From: Stomoxys calcitrans
Taxonomy: Eukaryota > Arthropoda > Insecta > Diptera > Muscidae
Length of the DNA stretch: 64,000 bases
Assembly: GCF_963082655.1 (NCBI RefSeq)
Contig: NC_081553.1
Coordinates: 20,835,479 to 20,899,478 of the forward strand
Direction: 5' to 3'
Below the pieces are notes generated by a model, which was not told the origin of the DNA, made no database searches, and saw nothing but the letters and a program-made list of their open reading frames with translations. Both the position numbers and the translations under genes were made by a program. Below, piece after piece: positions 1 through 10,314 of the stretch. The first letter of the stretch is position 1; the number at the start of each line of letters is the position of its first letter.

Positions 1-491
1 CTATATGGCAGCTATATCCAAATCTGAACCGATCTAAGCCAAATTGACGAAGGATGTCGAAGGGCCTAACATAACTCGCTGTCCCAAACTTCAGCAAAAT
101 CGGATAATAAATGTGGCTTTTATGGGCATTAAACCCTAAATCGGAGGATCGGTCTATATGGCAGCTATATCCTAATCTGGACCAATCTGGGCCAAATTGA
201 AGAAGGATATCGAAGGGCCTAACACAACTCACTGTCCCGAATTTCAGCAAAATCGGATAATAAATGTGACTTTTATGGGCCTAAAACCCCAAATCGGTGG
301 ATTTGTCTATATGGGGGCTAGGTCAAGATATAGTCCGATATAGCCCATCTTCGAACTTAACCTGCTTATGCACAAAAAACGAATCTGTGCAAAGTTTCAG
401 CTCAATATCTCTTTTTTTAAAGACTGTGACGTGTTTTCAACAGACAGACATGGCTAGATCGTCTTAGATTTTTACGCTAACCAAGAATATA
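1..491 (+). mobile_element. HINE type A, 3' part (truncated by window edge and by the 492 insertion)
   Basis: Contains about two and a half 153-bp A-type units (key phrase GGTCTATATGGCAGCTATAT). These are followed by the conserved 3' block: a CTTTGCACAGATTC-like stretch (here reading on the plus strand as its complement), a short GACAGACA microsatellite, and GATTTTTACGCT. The usual terminal block ending GGGTATAA is missing, because the palindromic element starts at 492. It is non-coding. Confidence 0.8.
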
Positions 492-1088
492 AAGGGTGAT
501 TTTTTTGAGGTTAGGATTTTCATGCATTAGTATTTGACAGATCACGTGGGATTTCAGACATGGTGTCAAAGAGAAAGATGCTCAGTATGCTTTGACATTT
601 CATCATGAATAGACTTACTAACGAGCAACGCTTGCAAATCATTGAATTTTATTACCAAAATCAGTGTTCGGTTCGAAATGTGTTCATTCACCGTAACGTT
701 GCGTCCAACAGCATCTTTGAAAAAATACGGTCCAATGATTCCACCAGCGTACAAACCACACCAAACAGTGCATTTTTCGGGATGCATGGGCAGTTCTTGA
801 ACGGCTTCTGGTTGCTCTTCACTCCAAATGCGGCAATTTTGCTTATTTACGTAGCCATTCAACCAGAAATGAGCCTCATCGCTGAACGGTGAATGAACAC
901 ATTTCGAACCGAACACTGATTTTGGTAATAAAATTCAATGATTTGCAAGCGTTGCTCGTTAGTAAGTCTATTCATGATGAAATGTCAAAGCATACTGAGC
1001 ATCTTTCTCTTAGACACCATGTCTGAAATCCCACGTGATCTGTCAAATACTAATGCATGAAAATCCTAACCTCAAAAAAATCACCCTT
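492..1088. mobile_element. Palindromic (foldback) derivative of a mariner-like DNA transposon
   Basis: 597 bp flanked by TA (490-491 and 1089-1090). The two arms, 492-694 and 886-1088, are inverted copies of 203 bp with one mismatch that I can see. They begin AAGGGTGATTTTTTTGAGG. Each arm carries the start of a transposase gene (ATG at 605 on the plus strand, peptide MNRLTNEQRLQIIEFYYQNQ). The 191-bp centre (695-885) codes on the minus strand for an internal transposase piece with FSDEAHFWLNG, in which D is the first catalytic Asp of the DDE/D triad. The normal 3' end has thus been replaced by an inverted copy of the 5' end. It cannot make a transposase. Confidence 0.9.
566..916 (-). pseudogene. 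Internal fragment of mariner-like transposase inside the palindromic element
   Basis: The minus-strand frame contains SDEAHFWLNGYVNKQNC and a stretch with PMHPEK, WCGL and GPYFF. This is the start of the DDE catalytic domain of the mariner-like transposases common in Diptera and other insects. The residues before SDEAHF and after NVTVN come from the inverted arms and are not transposase in this frame. The two other catalytic acidic residues are absent, so this is a fossil fragment, not a gene. Confidence 0.8.
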
Positions 1089-1090
1089 TA

Positions 1091-1417
1091 CAAGATTTCG
1101 TCCAATTCGGATAAGAATTGCGCCCTCTAGAGGCTCAAGAAGTCATGATCGGATATCGGTTTATATGGCAGTTATAATAAAACATGGACCGATATGGCCC
1201 ATTTACAATCCCAACTGACCTACACTAAGAGGAAGCACTTGTGCAAAAGTTATTTGTCGAAAGTTTGAGTGATTTCGACAGACGGACGAACATGGCTAGA
1301 TCGACTTAAAATGTCATGAAGATCAAGAATATTTATACTTTGTTGGGTCTCATGATGTGTTACAAGCGCAAGCCAAAATTAGTATACCCCCTATCCTATG
1401 GTGGAGGGTGTAAAAAA
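1091..1417 (+). mobile_element. HINE type B, 3' part
   Basis: Starts inside a B-type unit (GAATTGCGCCCTCTAGAGGC). It runs through the GACAGACGGACG microsatellite and ends in the family terminal block CCTATCCTATGGTGGAGGGT. The 5' end and most of the array are missing. Confidence 0.8.
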
Positions 1418-1654
1418 AATTATTTGTTCTACAACCACATAACTCCTCAAAAATGCATACAATAAAATTATTTGTTGAAAATATTAACGAAACGTTGTCA
1501 GTCAGGCGCGAAATTTGAATATTTATTACTTATGTTCTGTCTTTTGTTTGCCAGCTGATTTACTACATATATTTGCATTGCTAATTTGCATACTCTGAAA
1601 CTTATTACATGAATAAGTTACATCGCAAAATGGAGGTGCAGGCGAAAGACTTCA
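1418..1654. other. AT-rich spacer
   Basis: No coding, RNA or repeat signal that I can identify. Confidence 0.4.
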
Positions 1655-1940
1655 ATAATAAACTAGCCCACCCAGGCACGTTCCGCTGTGCCCACTTTGT
1701 GCCCAATACACAAAACAAAAACGTCCTTAAATTTGTAATCTCAACCTCTTGGGTTCATGGTTTCACCTTGGCTTCAAAGGCTTGTGTACAATATTGCAAA
1801 AAGTTACACTCAGAGAAATTTGTTAGTAAAATCAACCACAAATTTTGGAGTAACAAAAAATAGTCTGTTGGAAATGGGAAAGCAAAATTTTTTTGCAAAA
1901 ACGGCAAACATTTTCAGCTGTTTTCATATGTCATATGTCA
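1655..1940 (+). repeat. Dispersed repeat G, copy 1
   Basis: Shares an ACTAGCCCACCCAGGCACG-like end with 11515-11755, where it lies inverted. The copies also share interior words such as CTCAGAGAAATTTG and CAATATTGCA. A CTAG-type end next to a GC-rich stretch resembles Helitron 3' ends, but the class is not established. The short reading frames across it are not supported as genes. Confidence 0.55.
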
Positions 1941-2934
1941 TAAATACTTCGAGAAGTTGAATATGCCACTTTATCTTATCTTATATACATCAACAGGACC
2001 TGTCGACTTAAAAGAGTCGAAACTTTTTATCGGCCAAAGGATTTTCGGTTCAGACACAATTTTCCGAATAACATTCAACGAATGCATATCAGTGACAACC
2101 TCTTCTAGAGCCATGTTGTTCAACGATTTGTTCTAGTGTTTCTTCACTAGATATTATCCATGCATTCTTTCAATTCTGAACATATCCCACCATAACAGGT
2201 CGTAAAGGTTATCCTCGCCCTTGAATTTTCTTAGCTCACCTTATAGGTGTCCCATTTGGATCCATGAGACCCCAAATTTGGCACTTAATAGCTACTTTGG
2301 CTAAAGCAATTGTCTGTATCGCATGCCACATAAAAACAAAGTTATCTAGTAACACACGTACAAATACAATAGAGTGAGGGATGCTCGAACGTTTAAGTAA
2401 CAGTTCAGTGGATTTGATTTTCAAATTGGTCGACGGACATCGGGTGTTGTTTGCAAATGAACACAACTCAGATGAGTGCCGTATAAAGCCAAAGCAAGCA
2501 AGTTTTGTTGAGCGGCATAGAATATACTCCGTAGTTTTCTTGAACTTGCTCTTTTATTTTTGGATCGGAATTGCTTTTATCAGTGACGTATGTGCTGCCA
2601 GTCTCCGTCTGTTGAAAAGTGACAGACTTACTTCCAATTTTTTCTTTCCCCAAGCTATTACAAAGCATGCAAATTAATTTCAGCTCTCGTAACTTTGAAC
2701 GGTAGTTGCGTGTGTGTGTGTGTGTCTCTTCTATACAGTTAGGGTCAATGTGAGCCGTCGTGATTATTGCTCAAAACGTAATATCCGGCCAGCATATATT
2801 TTATGATCATCAGTAAAAATACTTAGAATAGCTCATCGAATTTAAAGGAGTATTTTATGTTTTGGCCTTTGAGAGTCGTAAGCGTCAACAACGATTGCTA
2901 GTATAAAGTGTGAATTCGCTGCATGTCTATCATG
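1941..2934. other. Spacer, possibly remote relic sequence
   Basis: Several short open frames on both strands, but none with recognisable motifs. A (GT)n microsatellite sits at about 2711-2726. The sequence adjoins the non-LTR relic and may include decayed parts of it; I cannot show this. Confidence 0.35.
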
Positions 2935-4095
2935 TGCACTTAGTTCTAAGATGGCTTGCTGCTGTTATCTGGGCCCCACCATGGCAGTCGCTGTTTGCCC
3001 TTTGACTTGACACTAGGACATGCTGACACAAGCGAGTCATTCAGGTCCTTTGTAATCCGCTTAACAATTATGTCCATATCTTCCGCAGTTTCCACTTCCG
3101 TTTCTGGTCTAGAAGTGATAGTCGTGCTGAATGTGGGCCGACTTCTATCTCAATCTGCCTTTCTTCTGTTTAGCCGAGGGATCACTTTTGTAGTATTTTC
3201 GCCGAGGCTGAAACTATTATAACGATGATCAGAGAAGCTGTGATCATCCAACAAGTCCCAGTCGCATTTTTTCATTCCACTTTTATCTTTCGGTACAAAG
3301 GTCAAATCTAGCACCTCCTGCCTGTTCCTGGTAATAAAGGTCGGTTTATTCGCCAGATTGCAACTTATAATATATTCGATAAGTAGCTCAACCCTTTCGT
3401 TGACATCCGAACTTCCCTATATCTGGTGATGTGCATTAGCATCACCTTCTACAGAGAGCCGCTTCCTGCAGAAGCGGCTTCAACCAACGACTTAAGGCTT
3501 GAAGGCGGCATCTTTGAATCGTGTGCCATATATAGGGAAGCCATCTTCAGTGCTTAGCGACGGAAGAAGAAAAACATTTAGACTACTCTTTGCAATAATA
3601 CAGGCTCTGTGTCTCCCATTCCCCCTACCCTGGAGTAGTTTTAATCCAGCAATTCTTTGTCCACGAACCTTTCCTCAAAACACCCATGGCTCCTGAACAG
3701 GAACCACGTCAAATCCTCCTTCGATCAGAAGAAGAAGGAGATTTATCAGCAAAACCGAACCATAGTCAGGATTCAGAATTCCCACGTCTGTTGCGTTAGC
3801 CTCTTCTTTTAAGTTCGCCAGGCGTACATCTCACAAGATTAGTTCGATCTTGTCATCATAAGTTTCCTTACGAGGCTGGTGGCAGTTGAGATAGTAGTGG
3901 ACTCATTCTTCCTCAGCACACTGGACACTTGCGGTGTTGACGCTTCCTCCATAGATGCTGCTGCTGCTGTCGAAGTTCCTTTTGAGTCCCGTCCTTTCCC
4001 ACAATCCGCCTAACTTTAGAGATGTGGTCGATAGTTCCACAGACAAGTGTTCTGGAACAACTGTTGAGTCGTATTCTGATTCCCCAACCAACCAA
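2935..4095 (-). pseudogene. Decayed non-LTR retrotransposon (LOA/R1-like), endonuclease region
   Basis: The minus strand, read across stops and frameshifts, gives the landmarks of an AP-like endonuclease domain in order. These are EGGFDVVPVQEPW (about 3725-3680), VEGDANAHH (about 3450), SSDVNER, PTFITRNRQEVLDLT (about 3340-3300) and DDHSFSDHRY (about 3245-3215). Then comes a linker with KQRLPWWGP (about 2990) that precedes the RT domain in this class. The RT domain is not present in recognisable form. Sequence at 3740-4095 may be the upstream ORF end, but I do not recognise it. In-frame stops (for example right after EPWVF) show it is dead. Confidence 0.8.
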
Positions 4096-4235
4096 CATCA
4101 ATAAGAAATGTTTGTTAGTGAACTGTTTTACTTGTTTGAAAGTTTGCGGATTTTCGACGGTAAGACGGACGACATCTTACAGCGATCAAAAATAAAGATA
4201 CTTTTTGGAATCGAAGATCAATATTTGAAGGTATT

Positions 4236-5977
4236 ACAAGTAAGAAGGCGTTAAGTTCGGCCAGGCCGAACTTTGGATACCCACCACCTCGGGTATATAT
4301 GTAAACCACCTTTCGTCATAATCCGGTTAAAAATGCATAATTTATGCCCCCATAGCAGCTATATCGAAATAAGTACAAGTCATTGTGTAATTTTGTAGAA
4401 CAAATATTGGTTTTTTGGTAGCCATATCCAATTATAGACCGATCTGAATTATATACGATAAGGACGTCAAAAAGCCTAACATAAGTCACTGTGTCAAATT
4501 TCAACGAAATTGGATTATAAATGCGCTTTTTATTAGACGAAGACTTTAAATCGAGAGATCGGTCTATATGGCAACAATATCCAAATCTGAACCGATCAAG
4601 GCCAAATTGAAGAGGGATGTCGAAGGGCCTTACACAACTCACTGTCCGCAATTTTAAATCGGACAATAAATCCGCCTTTTATTAGAGCAAAACCTTAAAT
4701 CGAGAGATCGGTCTATATAGCAGGTATGTTAAAATCTGGACCGATCTGGTCCAAATTACAGAAAGTTTTCGAACAGCCTAACACAACTCACTCTCCCAAA
4801 TTTCGGCGAATTCGGACAATAAATGCGCCTTTTATGGGAGCAAAACCTTAAATCCAGAGATCGGTCTATATGGTAGCTATATCCAATTCTGGACCGATCT
4901 GGTCCAAATTACAGAAAGTTTTCGAACAGCCTAACACAACTGACTGTCCCGAGTTTCGGCGAAATCGGACAATAAATGCTCTTTTTATGGGCCCAAAACC
5001 TTAAATCGAGAGATACAGGGTGGCTGATGAATATTGCTACAATGATGAATATTGCTACATTTTTTTTTCGGTGTATGGAATACATTTTTCTTTTATTCAT
5101 GTTAAATTAAATTATTAAATTAATTATTAAATTATTATTAATTAAATTAATTAATTAATTAATTAAATTAATTATTAAATTATTATTATTAAATAGAAAA
5201 AAAGTTATTACATTTTTTTTTGGTAGCGGCTTTCATCAGCCACCCTGTAGGTCTATATGGCGGCTATATCCAAATCTGGACCGATCTGGGCCATATTTTG
5301 CATAAACATGTCGACGGGCGTAAATTAACTCACTGTCCCAAATTTCGGCGACATCGAACAATAAATGCTGCTGTTATGGTGCTAAGACCCTAAATCGGCG
5401 GATCGGTCTATATGGCAGCTCTATCCAAATCTGAACCGATCTGGGCCAAATTGTCGAATGATGTAGACTGGCCTAATAGAACTCACTGTACGAAATTGCA
5501 GCAAAATCGGATAATAAATGTGGCTTTTATGGGCCTAAGACCCTAAATGGGCGGATCGGTCTATATGGCAGCTATATCCAAATCTGAACCGATCTAGGCC
5601 AAATTGAAGAAGGATATCGACTGACCTAACACAACTCACTGTTCCAAATTTCAGCAAAATCGGACAATAAATGTGGCTTTTATTGGCCCAAGACCCCAAA
5701 TCGGCGGATGGGTCTATATGGGGCCTATATCAAGCCCCCATATAGACCTACTTATGAACAAAAAAAGAATCTGTGCAAAGTTTCAGCTCAATATTTCTAT
5801 TTTTGAAGACTATAGCGTGATTTCAACAGACAGACGGACGGACAAGTCTAGATCGTCTTAGATTTTTACGCTGATCAAGAATATATATACTTTATAGGGT
5901 CGGAAATGAATATTTCGATGTGTTGCAAACGGAATGACAAAATGAATATAACCCCCTTCCTTCGGTGGTGGGTATAA
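4236..5977 (+). mobile_element. HINE type A, complete, with a MITE inside
   Basis: Starts ACAAGTAAGAAGGCG with the 5' palindrome GTTCGGCCAGGCCGAAC. It carries about seven A-type units, then the conserved tail, the GACAGACGGACGG microsatellite, a TATATATACTTTATAGGG block and the terminal block ending GGTGGGTATAA. The MITE at 5016-5247 interrupts one unit. Everything is non-coding; the open frames seen here arise because the unit length is a multiple of three. Confidence 0.85.
5016..5247. mobile_element. 232-bp TA-flanked MITE
   Basis: The ends are exact inverted repeats (CAGGGTGGCTGATGA at 5016-5030 and its complement at 5233-5247). They are flanked by TA at 5014-5015 and 5248-5249. The interior is very AT-rich with runs of ATTAATTA and no coding capacity. 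Removing it restores an A-type unit (GAGAGA + TA + GGTCTATATGG), which proves the insertion boundaries. TA target and short inverted ends indicate mobilisation by a Tc1/mariner-type transposase. Confidence 0.9.
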
Positions 5978-6983
5978 TAAAAGCGTGCTAAGTTCGGCTG
6001 GGCCGAATCTTATATACTCTCCACCATAGATCGCATTTGTCGAGTTCTTTACCCGATATCTTTTTTTTCGGCAAACTAAGGATAAAAGAAGGGAATTGCT
6101 ATAATAGTGGAGCTTTATCAAGTTATGGTCCGATTCGGACCATAATTAAATTGAATTGAATTCTAGTAAGAATTGCGCATTTTAGGGGCTCAAGAAGTAA
6201 AATAGAGAGATCGGTTTATATGGGAGCTGTATCAGGCTATAGACCGATTCAGACCGATGACACGTATGTTGAAGGTCATGGGAGAAGCCGTTGTACCGAA
6301 ATTTCAGCCAAATCGGATAATAATATCGCCCTCTAGTGACTCAAGAAGTCAAAATCCCAGATCGGCTTATATGGTAACTCTATAAGGTTATGGATCGATT
6401 TAACCAATTGTAACCATACTTAGCACAGTTATTATCAGTCATAACAAAACACGTCACACAAAATTTCAGCCAAATCGGATAAGAATTGCGCCCTCTAGTG
6501 GCTCAAGAAGTCAAGATTCAAGATCGGTTTATATGGCAGCTATATCAGGTTATGAACCAATTGTAACCATTCTTAGCAAAATTGTTGGAAGTCATAATAA
6601 AACATCTCATGCAAAATTTCAGCCAAATCGAATAAGAATTGTGTCCTCTTTTGGCTCAAGAAGTAAAGATCCAAGATCTGTGACAGCTATATTAAAACAT
6701 GGACCGATATAACCCATTTACAATCCCAACCGACCTACACTAATAAGAAGTATTTGTGTAAAATTTCAAGCGGATAGCTTTACTACTTCGAAAGTTAGCG
6801 TGCTTTTGACAAACAGACGGACGGACAGACGGAAAGTCGGACAGACGGAAGGCTAGATCGATTAAAAATGTCATGACGATCAAGAATACATATACTTTAT
6901 GGGGTCTTAGACGAATATTTCGAGCAGTTACAAACAGAATGACGAAATTAGTATACCCCCATCCTATGGTGGAGGGTTTTAAA
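5978..6983 (+). mobile_element. HINE type B, abutting the previous HINE
   Basis: Begins TAAAAGCGTGCTAAGTTCGG right after the GGGTATAA end of the type A element. The 5' palindrome is GTTCGGCTGGGCCGAA. There are about four B-type units (GGTTTATATGGCAGCTATATC), then the GACGGACGGACAGACGG microsatellite and the 3' block CCATCCTATGGTGGAGGG. The first five bases of the usual 5' end are missing. Confidence 0.8.
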
Positions 6984-7728
6984 ATCATATGTGAAAAAAA
7001 TCTACTACGGACCAGCCGTACTTATATACTTGTTGCAATTAATTTTATTGCAGTGTTAACTATAATTTGCCCAAAGTGTTATAATAACACATCCAAATAC
7101 CGCATTCCCCATAATTGCAGTTGTAGGGAATGCTTTGCGCCAAAGCAAATAATGGTATTTAGTATATTTTCCATTACTTGTACTACATTGTAAATAAATG
7201 CAGTAGTTTCAATAGTATGTGTGTGTGTTTTGTTGTTGGGGGAAATTATTTACAAATGCTCCCCAACGTTATTTATGTACTAAAGAGAATTTCTATGTAA
7301 ATGAAAATTATTCGTAACCAATCTAATGAAGTCTTGTGTTAATAAATTAATATGGAAAGCCCTAACTTGTGTTCGTGCACCACCAGCTGAAGTAAACAAA
7401 TGGCATAGTTCCATCCGATAGGCAATATTTGCTTAATATTTTGATTTATTCAAGAGATATGACGTAAGAAGTGAATACCCTTATTGTTAATACCATAAAA
7501 AAGTGTTTTTTGCATTTCTATGGAAAAGGTAATTTATGAAATTAGAAAACAAATACACCATGTTATTTGGTAGGGGTTAGACTGTTACTACACTATATAA
7601 TAGGACACTTTTGAACTCTAAATTGAATGAGGATTATTGAATTAGGATCAGGTGAAGTAGGTGAACATGAAATTTAAGTAAATTTAATCAGATTTTGTAG
7701 ACAACCTTTATAAATTTTTGTTGCTACT
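6984..7728. other. AT-rich spacer
   Basis: No recognisable gene or repeat. A (GT)n run occurs at 7218-7230. A 106-aa frame running into it from 6873 is an artefact of the HINE tail. Confidence 0.4.
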
Positions 7729-7940
7729 TTTATACCCTCCACCATAGGATGGGGGTATACTAATTTCGTCATTCTGTTTGTAACACCTCGAAATATGCGT
7801 TTGAGACCCCATAAAGTATATATTGGGTTGTCCAAAAAGTAATTGCGGATTTTTTAAAAGAAAATAAATGCATTTTTAATAGAACTTAGAATGAACGGTT
7901 GATTTTGGTATATTTAACTTCTTTCCTATCTTACGCTCAG

Positions 7941-9706
7941 TTACATGACGATCCAATTCGAATAATGCTTTGATTTGGTCATCATCAACTTCATTTGGCC
8001 GACCTGAACGTGGCCATCTTTAAGTGAAAAATCTCCAGAACGGAATTTGCTAAACCAATTTTGACACTGTCTCCCTTTTAAGGCTTTATCACCATACACA
8101 TCTCGTAACTTTTTAGCAACCTGCTCCGCGTTTTTATACCCACCACCGAAGGATGGGGGTATATTCATTTTGTCATTCCGTTTGCAACACATCGAAATAT
8201 CCATTTCCGACCCTATAAAGTATATATATTCTTGATCAGCGTAAAAATCTAAGACGATCTAGACATGTCCGTCCGTCTGTCTGTTGAAATCACGCTACAG
8301 CCTTTAAAAATAGAGATATTGAGCTGAAACTTTGCACAGATTCTTTTTTTGTCCATAAGCAGGTTAAGTTCGAAGATAAGCTATATCGGACTATATCTTG
8401 ATATAGCCCCCATATAGACCGATCGGCCGATTTAGGGTCTTAGGCCCATAAAAGCCACATTTATTATCCGATTTTGCTGAAATTTTGGGCAGTGAGTTGT
8501 GTTAAGCCCTTCGACATCCTCCGTGAATTTGGCTCAGATCGGTCCAGATTTGGATATAGCTGCCATATAGACCGATCATCCGATTTAGGGTCTAAGTCCC
8601 ATAAAAGCCACATTTATTATCCGATTTCGCTGAAATTTGGGACAGTGAGTTGTGTTAGGTCCTTCGACATCCTCCGTGAATTTGGCCCAGATCGGTCCAG
8701 ATTTGGATATAGCTGCCATATAGACCGATCATCCGATTTAGGGTCTAAGTCCAATAAAAGCCACATTTATTATCCGATTTCGCTGAAATTTGGGACAGTG
8801 AGTTGCGTTAGGCCCTTCGACATCCTCCGTCAATTTGGCTCAGATCGGTCCAGATTTGGATATAGCTGCCATATAGACCGATCATCCGATTTAGGGTCTA
8901 AGTCCCATAAAAGCCACATTTATTATCCGATTTTGCTGAAATTTGAGACAGTAAGTTGTGTTATGCCTTTCGACATCTTTCTTCAATTTGGCCCAGATCG
9001 GTTCAGATTTGGATATAGCTGCCATATAGACCGATTTCTTGATTTATGGTTTTGGGCCCATAAAATGCTTATTTATTATCCGATGTCGCCAAAATTTGGG
9101 ACAGTGAGTTAAGTTAAACCCCTTGACATACTTTTGCAATATCGCACAGATCGGTTCAGATTTGGATATAGCTGCCATATTGGCCGATATCTACGTTTTA
9201 GGTTTTGGGGCCATAAAAGACGCATTTATTGTCCGATGTCGCTGAAATTTGAGACAGTGAGTTTGGTTAGGCTCTTCGAAGTCCTTCTTCAATTTTGCCC
9301 AGATCGGTCGAGATTTGAATATAGCTGCCATATAGACCGATATCACGATTTAAGGTCATGGCCCCATAAAAGGCGCATTTATAATCCGATTTCACTGAAA
9401 TTTGACACAGTGACTTATGTTAGGCTTTTCGACATCCGTGTCGTATATGGTTCAGATCGGTTTATTTTTAGATATAGCTAGTGTACTTTTAGTATTTGGT
9501 CCAAATCGGAACATATTTTGATATAACTGATATGGGACATAAGGTATGAAATTTCCACCGAATTTTGATGAAAGGTGGTTTACATATATTCCCGAGGTGG
9601 TGGGTATCCAAAGTTCGGCCCGGCCGAACTTAACGCCTTTTTACTTGTTTCCTTTACGGTAATAATAAAGTAAAATATGACGAAAATGCTCCTTTGTGGG
9701 CTCCAT
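7941..9706 (-). pseudogene. mariner transposase, N-terminal part, interrupted by a HINE
   Basis: ATG at 9706-9704 (MEPTKEHFRHILLYYYRKGK) runs to 9649. After the HINE the frame resumes at 8133 with NAEQVAKKLRDVYGDKAL and QNWFSKFRSGDFSLKD. This is the paired-like helix-turn-helix of mariner transposases. A one-base loss then shifts the frame; in the next frame PRSGRPNEVDDDQIKAL follows, the linker between the two DNA-binding helices. The sequence ends in the deletion junction near 7910 without any DDE/D catalytic residues. It is not functional. Confidence 0.9.
8134..9648 (-). mobile_element. HINE type A inserted in mariner transposase, exact boundaries
   Basis: Inverted copy running from TTATACCCACCACCGAAGG (3' end) to the 5' palindrome and ACTTGT. 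It has about seven A units. The mariner codons on each side (YYRKGK / NAEQV) show that the empty site was a run of five T (CGCG-TTTTT-CCTTT). The element sits between T and T with no target duplication, the signature reported for Helentron/DINE-1 elements. This copy therefore defines the ends as ACAAGTAA...GGGTATAA. Confidence 0.9.
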
Positions 9707-10314
9707 ATTAAAATTGACGCCAAACAAACAAATGTAAACAAAATTTCGCGCACTTTTTTTCTAAAGCAAGCTAAAAGTAACAGCTGATAACTGACAGAAG
9801 AAAGAATGCAATTACAGAGTCACAAGCCGTTGAAAAAATTTGTCAACACCGACTATATGAAAAATCCGCAATTACTTTTTGAGCAACTCAATATATATTC
9901 TTGATCGTCATGTCATTTTAAGTCGAACTAGCAATGTTCGTCCGTCAGTCCGTCCGTCTGTCTTTCCAAAGCACACTAACTTTCGAAGGAGTTAAGCTAG
10001 CTGCTTGAAATTTTGCACAAATACTTTTATTGGTGTAAGTCGGTTGGGATTGTAAATGGGCCAAATTGGTCCATGTTTTGATATAGCTGCCATATAAACC
10101 GATCTTGGATCTTGACTTCTTGAGCCTCTAGAGGGCGCAATTCTCGTCCGCTTTGACTGAAATTTCGCATGTCGTTTATTGGTATCACTTCCAACAACTG
10201 TGTTGAGTATGATTCAAATCAGTTCATAATCTGGTATAGCTGTCATATAAACCTATCTTTGGTCTTAACTTCTTGAGCCTCTAGAGGGCGCAATTCTCAT
10301 CCGATTTGACTGAA

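Larger units (their letters stand above)
7823..9891 (-). mobile_element. mariner transposon, internally deleted and carrying a nested HINE
   Basis: Ends are TTGGGTTGTCCAAAAAGTAA (7823) and the complement of TTGAGTTGCTCAAAAAGTAA (9891). They are flanked by TA at 7821-7822 and 9892-9893. Without the nested HINE (8134-9648) about 554 bp remain. It keeps the 5' UTR and the first part of the transposase, then jumps directly to the 3' end, so most of the catalytic domain is deleted. The 204-237 bp MITEs at 26719, 33296 and 58343 share both of its ends and look like further-deleted derivatives. Confidence 0.9.
7729..10314 (-). mobile_element. HINE type B, split by a mariner element
   Basis: Reads inverted: the 3' block TATACCCTCCACCATAGGATGG starts at about 7730, and the element resumes after the mariner at 9892 with TATATTCTTGATCGTCATG. 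It then carries the GTCCGTCCGTCTGTCT microsatellite and two B units. It is cut at about 10314, where repeat C begins, so the 5' palindrome is missing. It is the oldest layer of a three-level nest. Confidence 0.85.

Noticed and set aside
2236..2677. Overlapping 66-98 aa frames considered as part of an unknown gene
   Set aside because: No motif on either strand, and neighbouring sequence is a dead retrotransposon; evidence is too weak for a call.
8474..9112. Open frames of 60-212 aa with a repeated 51-residue pattern (KFGTVSCVRPFDILLQFG...), found in nearly every HINE
   Set aside because: The repeat unit is 153 bp, a multiple of three, so any frame without a stop in the unit stays open. They occur in both orientations, have different starts and no flanking gene signals, and decay with unit divergence. 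No protein family is suggested.
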